Shown piece by piece: positions 7,049 to 10,833 of a stretch of DNA of 10,833 nucleotides. The notes under the pieces were generated by a model. That model ran no database searches. It saw only the letters and a program-made list of their open reading frames with translations, and was not told where the DNA came from. The DNA comes from JAAYZQ01 sp034428935. Its GTDB lineage: Bacteria; Chloroflexota; Anaerolineae; JAAYZQ01. Position numbers and translations under genes: made by a program. Within the stretch, counting starts at the first letter, position 1, and each line of letters opens with the position of its first letter. The DNA is taken from positions 1 through 10,833 of the forward strand of contig DAOUHB010000081.1 of assembly GCA_034428935.1 (NCBI GenBank). The letters run 5' to 3'.

Positions 7049-7790
7049 CTTGGAACACGATCTCCACTTCGGTAAAGCCCAGCGTGTGCAGCAGGTCCGC
7101 CAGTTGCAGCCTGGCGACCCGGTCGGCCAGGGCCATCATGCCCTCGCTGTTCAGCGCCTCTTCCCGGAGCTGGACCCGTGCCTGCTCCAGGGCCTCGGTC
7201 TCCAGCCCCTCGTAATCGGACAGGATCCAGCTCCGCTCGCTGTCATAGATCCGCGTTTCGCCGGGCAGCAGCTCGACGCTGGTGACCGCGGCGTGGGGCA
7301 CGGCGACCCGCACGCGGGTGCCCTCTATCTCTACGTCCTCGGGCTCGATCTGGCTCAGGTCCACACCTGCCTGGACCTCGCCCACGGCCATGAGCAGCAC
7401 CCGGTCGGTGCCGAGGAGGCTGCTCAGGCCCTGCCGCTCCCGCTCCCGTTCCACCACCGTCGACGTCGTAAAGCGGATGCTCGCCAGGTGGCCCAGCTCC
7501 TCCCAGACGGGGGGCGGCAGGGGGGTCGGCGTGGGGGTGGGCGTGGCCGTCGCCGGGGGCGGCAGCGTCGCGCTCGGCGAGGAGCGCGGAGTGGCCGTAA
7601 AGGTCGCCGGCGCGGCCGGCCACGCCTCGGGCGTTCCCTCGGCCGGCTCCACCAGGGCGGCCGGCGGCGGCGAGTCGACGAGACGATAGAGCAGATAGGC
7701 GCCCGCCAGGATGACGACCGCGGCCAGCACCGACAGGACCAGCACCGCGGGACGGCTGAGGACGGGCCCGTTGCCGCTTTCAGGCTCCAC
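7041..7790 (-). CDS. Membrane-anchored DUF4230 protein (first of a pair)
   Basis: The 249-aa product has a short N-terminus, one membrane helix (about 14-36), a Pro/Thr/Ala-rich linker (41-95, with a TPTPTPTP run) and an extracytoplasmic DUF4230-like domain (96-248). It shares the layout of its downstream neighbour: VLLMAVGEVQAGVDLSQIEP (131-150) matches that protein's VMLIRGHVPAGLDLQQLSVD, VRVAVPHAAV matches VQLTLPPPEV, and LQLADLLHTLGFTEVEIVF matches its C-terminal helix-strand. The pair therefore arose by duplication. The linker would hold the domain away from the membrane. The GTG at 7788-7790 is chosen because a perfect AAAGGAGG lies 5 nt upstream; a longer in-frame TTG at 7886 is the -35 box itself. 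The linker style is common in GC-rich Chloroflexota proteins. Function is unknown. Confidence 0.8.
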   Translation of the reverse strand: MEPESGNGPVLSRPAVLVLSVLAAVVILAGAYLLYRLVDSPPPAALVEPAEGTPEAWPAAPATFTATPRSSPSATLPPPATATPTPTPTPLPPPVWEELGHLASIRFTTSTVVERERERQGLSSLLGTDRVLLMAVGEVQAGVDLSQIEPEDVEIEGTRVRVAVPHAAVTSVELLPGETRIYDSERSWILSDYEGLETEALEQARVQLREEALNSEGMMALADRVARLQLADLLHTLGFTEVEIVFQDG

Positions 7791-7795
7791 GCAAA

Positions 7796-7803
7796 CCTCC
7801 TTT
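7796..7803 (-). promoter_or_regulatory. Perfect ribosome binding site deciding the first DUF4230 start
   Basis: AAAGGAGG on the minus strand, 5 nt before the GTG at 7788-7790. It fully matches the usual 16S rRNA tail complement and rules out the longer frame starting at 7886. Confidence 0.85.
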
Positions 7804-7815
7804 GACTGTTGCAGA

Positions 7816-7846
7816 GGCGGGCATGCGGCCGCTCCGCCTGCCCGCC
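7816..7846. other. Leader hairpin upstream of the DUF4230 pair
   Basis: GGCGGGCA (7816-7823) and TGCCCGCC (7839-7846) form a perfect 8-bp stem. The 15-nt loop can fold further through GCGG (7825-7828) and CCGC (7834-7837). It lies in the roughly 60-nt leader between the predicted transcription start (about 7851) and the ribosome site. It could affect mRNA stability or early termination. No T-run follows, so a terminator is unlikely. Confidence 0.5.
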
Positions 7847-7857
7847 CCATCCGGGAG

Positions 7858-7886
7858 ATTATACCACGCCGTACCCGATTCGCCAA
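7858..7886 (-). promoter_or_regulatory. Sigma70 promoter of the DUF4230 pair
   Basis: On the minus strand TTGGCG (7881-7886, 4 of 6 matches to TTGACA) and a perfect TATAAT (7858-7863) are separated by 17 nt. The predicted start is near 7851. The promoter sits between the M28 peptidase stop (7945) and the DUF4230 gene start (7790). Confidence 0.75.
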
Positions 7887-7944
7887 AGGAGCTCGACGAC
7901 CGGGAATCCGAATTGCGCGAGAAGGGCACCCCGGCGCCGGGCCG

Positions 7945-10266
7945 TTACAGCTCCACGCGCCGCCAGAGGATCGTCGCGTCGCCCTCCTGGAAGGGCACCA
8001 CCGTCGCCGGGCGGGCGCCGAGCAGGCCCTCGCCGCCGGCGGGCAAGCCCGGGCTGTAGTCGGCCACCAGGACGGGGAGGGGCTCGCCCCCGACCAATTC
8101 CAGGGTCACCTCCAGGCCGTCGCAGGCCAGCCCGTAGCACCACAGGACATAGTCCTCGCCCTGGGCGCCGCCGGCGTCCACGGGCAGGCTGTGGCCGGCG
8201 GCGGTGATGGCCGCCAGGCGCGCGGCCGGCACCCGCAGGTCGATTTTGGCGCTGCCCCGGGGCGAGCGCAGCAGCAGTTGCACCGTCCGGTTCTCGCCCG
8301 ACTGCCCGTCGGACAGGATCTGGAGCGCCGGGCCCTCGACGGCGACCTCTGCCGCCGGGGCGACGAGGTACTGCGTGCCGGACCAGGGAAAGACGGCCAG
8401 CGTCTCGGCCTCAAAGTGCTGCCGCAGCGCCGGCGGCGTCGCGTCGTCGTTCGGCTCGGAGACGTAGCGCGCCTGCCCCCCCACCTCGGCGACGTAGTGC
8501 AGGTTGAGCAACTGGGGGCTGCCTTCGCTGTAGGGCGGCACCAGGAGCGCGGCCACGGCGGCCCCGACCACGACGGCCGCACTGACGAGGGTGACGGCCC
8601 TCCGCAGCCCGGCCCGGTCCCGGGGCAGGGCCAGGAGGGGCAGCAGCGTCGCAACGACCATGCCCAGGGGCAGGGTGATGGCCGGGCTGATGGCAAAGCC
8701 GGTGGCCGATTCCAGGGTCAGCGCCAGGGGCAGGAAAAACATGCCGGCGCCCGCCGCCCCCACGGCCAGGGCCACGTCGCCGGCCGGCGCGAACCGCCGG
8801 CCCAGGAGGAGGGCCACGACGGCCAGGAGCGCGGCGAACAGGGCCGGCAGGAGCGGAAAGACCGCCACCCCCGGCAGCGTCAGGCTGAGGATCACCGCCA
8901 GGATGGCCCACAGGAGCCAGGCGCCCAGGCCCATGCCCCACAGGCCGGCGCCGCGCCCCAGGAGGGCGGCCACCAACCCCCCGGCCAGCAGCGCCCCGGC
9001 CCACAGCGAGAGGCGCGTGGGCAGCGGGTAGGCGTGCCAGGGCTGGGTGCCGCTGCCAAAGCGGGCAATGACCCAGATGATGCCCATGCCCAGGAGGATG
9101 GTCACGACGACGCACAGCAGGGCCGCCAGGAGCCCCAGGAGCAGCCTGCCCACGGTCAGCACGCGGCGCAGCATGGCCAGGACGGCGCAGATGAGCAGGA
9201 TGACGACCGCCGCCACCGCCAGGGGCAGGGTCCAGGCCTCGGGCCAGCGGATGATGCCCAGGTTGAGCACGTCGGTGTAGACCGCGTTGCCCGGCGGCGG
9301 GCCGGCCAGGTCCCGGCCGGCGAGGGTGCGGGCCACGGCCAGGATGCTCTCGCCCTGGTGCTGCACGCTGCCGGGGTGCAGGTTGTCGAGGGAGTCCAGG
9401 GGCGTGTGATAGTGCGCCACGCCCTCGATGAAGGCAAAGTTGAGCGCGGCGATCCCCCTGTCGCGAAAGACCGTCAGGTCGGTGTCGTTGGGCAGCACCT
9501 TGTAGACCTCGTAGGTGAGCGAGTTGGCCGACGGCAGCGGGACGGACGAGGCATAGGCGTCGACGAGCCAGGCATTGTCGTCGCTGGTCTCGAACATGAT
9601 GCTCTGGCCGCTGGTGCCCCGGGCCTCGAGGTTGATGACCACCCCCAGGTCCTGGGCCCAGGGGTGCTCGGCGGCAAAGCCCTCGGCGCCCATGAGGCCC
9701 ACCTCCTCGCCCTCGGTGAACAGGAAGATGACCGGGTTGCGCAGGGGGCCCTCGGCCCGGAAGATGCGGGCGATCTCGAGCATGACGGCCACGCCATGGG
9801 TGTCGTCGGCGGCCCCCGGCCCGGCCCCCACGGAGTCGTAATGGGCCATGATCATGACGGCCGGGCCGTCGACCTGGCCGGGCAGCCGGGTGAGGACGTT
9901 CTGCACCGGGGCGCACGTGGCCTGGGTCCCGGTCCAGCCCCGGCAGACGACGGTCTCCTGGACCTCGACCTCGTAGCCCAGCGCTTGCAGGTGGCCGGCG
10001 ATGCGCTCCCGCACCCGGGCGTTCAGCTCGCTGCCCACGGGATGGGGCCGGCCCTCGGCCAGGAGCTCGCCCAGGAGGGCCATGGCCCGCCCGGCGGAGA
10101 ACTCGGAAGCGGGGGCGTCGACGGGCAGGGGCGCCGGCTCCTGCCCGCGCAGCAGCACCAGGCCAAAGACGAGGGCCACCAGCACCAGGCCGGCGACGAG
10201 AGACCAGGGGCGGGCGTAGGCCACCCCACGGCGAGCGGGCTCAACGGGCAAGCTCTGATCGGACAT
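7945..10266 (-). CDS. Multi-pass membrane M28-family metallopeptidase, ERMP1/Fxna-like
   Basis: The 773-aa product has one N-terminal membrane helix (about 22-40), an extracytoplasmic M28 peptidase domain (about 55-325), a block of about eight membrane helices (346-577) and a soluble C-terminal domain (578-773) rich in predicted strands. Expected two-zinc ligands and catalytic residues are visible: H142 (AHYDSVGAG), D154 or D155 (GAADDTHG), E187/E188 (FTEGEEVGL), E214 (INLEARGTSG) and H287 (AHYHTPLDSLD). NLEARGTSG and LPNDTDLTVFRD are typical of the endoplasmic-reticulum metallopeptidase 1 branch of M28, which has the same one-plus-many membrane layout. It probably acts as an aminopeptidase on the outer face of the membrane. 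The ATG at 10264-10266 follows TAGGAGG by 5 nt. It appears to be a single-gene transcript. The substrate is unknown; no residue is obviously missing. Confidence 0.92.
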   Translation of the reverse strand: MSDQSLPVEPARRGVAYARPWSLVAGLVLVALVFGLVLLRGQEPAPLPVDAPASEFSAGRAMALLGELLAEGRPHPVGSELNARVRERIAGHLQALGYEVEVQETVVCRGWTGTQATCAPVQNVLTRLPGQVDGPAVMIMAHYDSVGAGPGAADDTHGVAVMLEIARIFRAEGPLRNPVIFLFTEGEEVGLMGAEGFAAEHPWAQDLGVVINLEARGTSGQSIMFETSDDNAWLVDAYASSVPLPSANSLTYEVYKVLPNDTDLTVFRDRGIAALNFAFIEGVAHYHTPLDSLDNLHPGSVQHQGESILAVARTLAGRDLAGPPPGNAVYTDVLNLGIIRWPEAWTLPLAVAAVVILLICAVLAMLRRVLTVGRLLLGLLAALLCVVVTILLGMGIIWVIARFGSGTQPWHAYPLPTRLSLWAGALLAGGLVAALLGRGAGLWGMGLGAWLLWAILAVILSLTLPGVAVFPLLPALFAALLAVVALLLGRRFAPAGDVALAVGAAGAGMFFLPLALTLESATGFAISPAITLPLGMVVATLLPLLALPRDRAGLRRAVTLVSAAVVVGAAVAALLVPPYSEGSPQLLNLHYVAEVGGQARYVSEPNDDATPPALRQHFEAETLAVFPWSGTQYLVAPAAEVAVEGPALQILSDGQSGENRTVQLLLRSPRGSAKIDLRVPAARLAAITAAGHSLPVDAGGAQGEDYVLWCYGLACDGLEVTLELVGGEPLPVLVADYSPGLPAGGEGLLGARPATVVPFQEGDATILWRRVEL

Positions 10267-10381
10267 GAAAGCCTCCTACATTCGCGTTCGAGTGGATCCT
10301 TGCTGCGCACCAACCCCGGAGCCAAACGGCCACCGCCCTGCACCCCCCATTGCGTTGCGCGGGACCAGGGGCGTGGCGACT

Positions 10382-10410
10382 ATTATACACCAAAGAGGGC
10401 GGGGGCACAA
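10382..10410 (-). promoter_or_regulatory. Sigma70 promoter of the M28 peptidase gene
   Basis: On the minus strand a perfect TATAAT (10382-10387) follows a weak -35, TTGTGC (10405-10410, 3 of 6 matches), with a 17-nt spacer. Transcription would begin near 10375, leaving a leader of about 108 nt in which I see no clear structure. Confidence 0.65.
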
Positions 10411-10450
10411 CCATTGACCCCTCCCCCCGGCCCCGGGTGCGGCAAGGAGT

Positions 10451-10525
10451 TGTCAACGAATAGGCAACGAATAAACGAATTCTAGCGTTTCCTAATTCAT
10501 TTATTCGTTCCTTGATTCGTTGACA
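10451..10525. repeat. AT-rich 75-bp inverted repeat built of ACGAAT units
   Basis: The arms 10451-10485 and 10492-10525 are imperfect inverted copies that fold into a stem of over 30 bp with a few bulges and a 6-nt loop. The left arm holds ACGAAT three times (10456, 10467, 10475). The right arm holds the complement ATTCGT at 10503 and 10515 plus a variant ATTCAT at 10495. It is strikingly AT-rich against its GC-rich surroundings. It lies between the divergent promoters of the M28 gene (minus) and the last gene (plus), upstream of both. It could be a small non-coding mobile or repeat element, an unknown regulator's binding array, or a structured transcript; I cannot decide. No open frame of note lies in it. 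Confidence 0.8.
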
Positions 10526-10531
10526 GCATTG

Positions 10532-10601
10532 TGCACCTGCCCAACGGGGGCGACCGCAACACTTGCGCCTGCGCGCAGTGCAGGTGGGGTTCGCCCCTAC
10601 A
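10532..10601. repeat. Degenerate GC-rich palindromic intergenic element
   Basis: This stretch directly follows the AT-rich inverted repeat. It carries two sets of matching arms: CACCTGC (10534-10540) with GCAGGTG (10580-10586), and GGGGCGACC (10547-10555) with GGTTCGCCCC (10588-10597, one base longer). It ends in TTCGCCCCTACA. Ends of the form TTCGCCCCTAC are, from memory, common in dispersed palindromic repeats of Chloroflexota and cyanobacteria. It contains no coding signal. Identity as a dispersed repeat is inference and would need genome-wide copies. Confidence 0.45.
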
Positions 10602-10622
10602 TCCTGAACCCTCCCCCGGCCC

Positions 10623-10651
10623 TTGACGGTGCCGGGGAGCCGGGGTATAAT
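10623..10651 (+). promoter_or_regulatory. Sigma70 promoter of the plus-strand gene
   Basis: TTGACG (10623-10628, 5 of 6 matches) and a perfect TATAAT (10646-10651) are separated by 17 nt. Transcription would start near 10658, about 46 nt before the ATG at 10704. The spacer is very GC-rich. Confidence 0.85.
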
Positions 10652-10703
10652 CGAGGCACGGCCAGCCCGGGATGCGCGGGGGCCGGGACGTGAGGTGCGT
10701 GGA

Positions 10704-10833
10704 ATGCAAGACCTGCCGGGCCGGGCCTGGCTGGCCGCCGCGGGCCGCTGGCTGAAAGGTGTCGAGTTCTCCCTGCTGCTGACCCTGGTGCTGATCCTGG
10801 GCGGGATCTGGCTGTTCCTGCTGGTGGCCAACG
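10704..10833 (+). CDS. Membrane protein, N-terminal part (possibly PAP2-family phosphatase)
   Basis: The first 43 codons are in the window and the gene runs off the right edge. The product begins MQDLPGRAWLAAAGRWLKGV, an amphipathic or cytoplasmic start, followed by a strongly hydrophobic helix at about 22-42 (EFSLLLTLVLILGGIWLFLL). The pattern of a short basic start, a Glu before the helix, then WLFLLVAN resembles the beginning of PAP2 (type 2 phosphatidic acid phosphatase) membrane proteins. The catalytic motifs lie beyond the window, so this is only a suggestion. The ATG is preceded by GAGGTG 6 nt upstream and by a good promoter. It is transcribed divergently from the M28 peptidase gene, with 437 bp between their start codons. 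Confidence 0.7.
   Translation, partial: MQDLPGRAWLAAAGRWLKGVEFSLLLTLVLILGGIWLFLLVAN

Noticed and set aside
7791..7886. Longer in-frame start (TTG at 7886) for the first DUF4230 protein
   Set aside because: The TTG belongs to the -35 box. The perfect AAAGGAGG lies before GTG at 7790, and the extension has no domain-like content.
7887..7944. Possible terminator after the M28 gene (CCCGGCGCCGGG palindrome near 7930)
   Set aside because: The palindrome has no separate loop and is not followed by a T-run on the minus strand; too weak to call.
7711..10485. Very long open frame on the plus strand opposite the M28 peptidase
   Set aside because: Its translation is low-complexity (Gly, Gln, His, Arg, Asp rich), as expected from the complement of a GC-rich gene. 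The minus-strand frame holds complete peptidase motifs and a ribosome site.

Overview
The window is GC-rich DNA carrying closely packed genes, almost all on the minus strand. Only the last partial gene reads on the plus strand. Long Pro/Thr linkers, a lipobox protein, strong AGGAGG-type ribosome sites and sharp TTGACA/TATAAT promoters in a GC-rich background suggest an environmental bacterium, and a Chloroflexota (Anaerolineae/Caldilineae-like) source is my best guess. That is inference from overall style; there is no rRNA or other marker gene here.

Layout from left to right. (1) Positions 1-2734 hold an apparent three-gene operon read right to left. A FadR/FCD-type GntR regulator comes first, then an acetolactate-synthase-like thiamine-diphosphate (ThDP) enzyme, then a flavoprotein oxidoreductase cut by the window edge. 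A consensus promoter with a 16-bp perfect palindrome at the predicted transcription start precedes the regulator, so the operon is probably self-regulated and substrate-induced. The substrate is not identifiable. (2) Positions 2735-2935 contain a tandem 63-bp duplication with hairpins. (3) Positions 2936-3620 hold a small lipoprotein gene with its own promoter and a leader of about 150 nt. (4) Positions 3631-6295 hold a sugar-phosphate-isomerase-like TIM barrel, a PiT phosphate permease and its DUF47 (PhoU-like) partner, apparently one transcript from a consensus promoter. (5) Positions 6317-7886 hold two overlapping genes for membrane-anchored DUF4230 proteins, with a promoter and a leader hairpin. 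(6) Positions 7945-10410 hold a large membrane-bound M28 metallopeptidase with the architecture of eukaryotic ERMP1/Fxna. (7) Positions 10267-10703 form a 437-bp intergenic region. It contains the peptidase promoter (minus), an AT-rich inverted repeat built from ACGAAT units, a degenerate GC-rich palindromic element and a plus-strand promoter. (8) From 10704 there is the start of a plus-strand membrane protein, possibly a PAP2 phosphatase.

Read by hand, the window shows six sigma70-type promoters with exactly 17-nt spacers. They correct several start codons: the longest possible frames of the GntR and first DUF4230 genes begin with the TTG of the -35 box itself. No phage, transposase, CRISPR or defence genes are visible. 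The less ordinary items are the operator-controlled ThDP/flavoprotein operon of unknown substrate, the paired DUF4230 proteins, the ERMP1-like peptidase and the two repeat elements.
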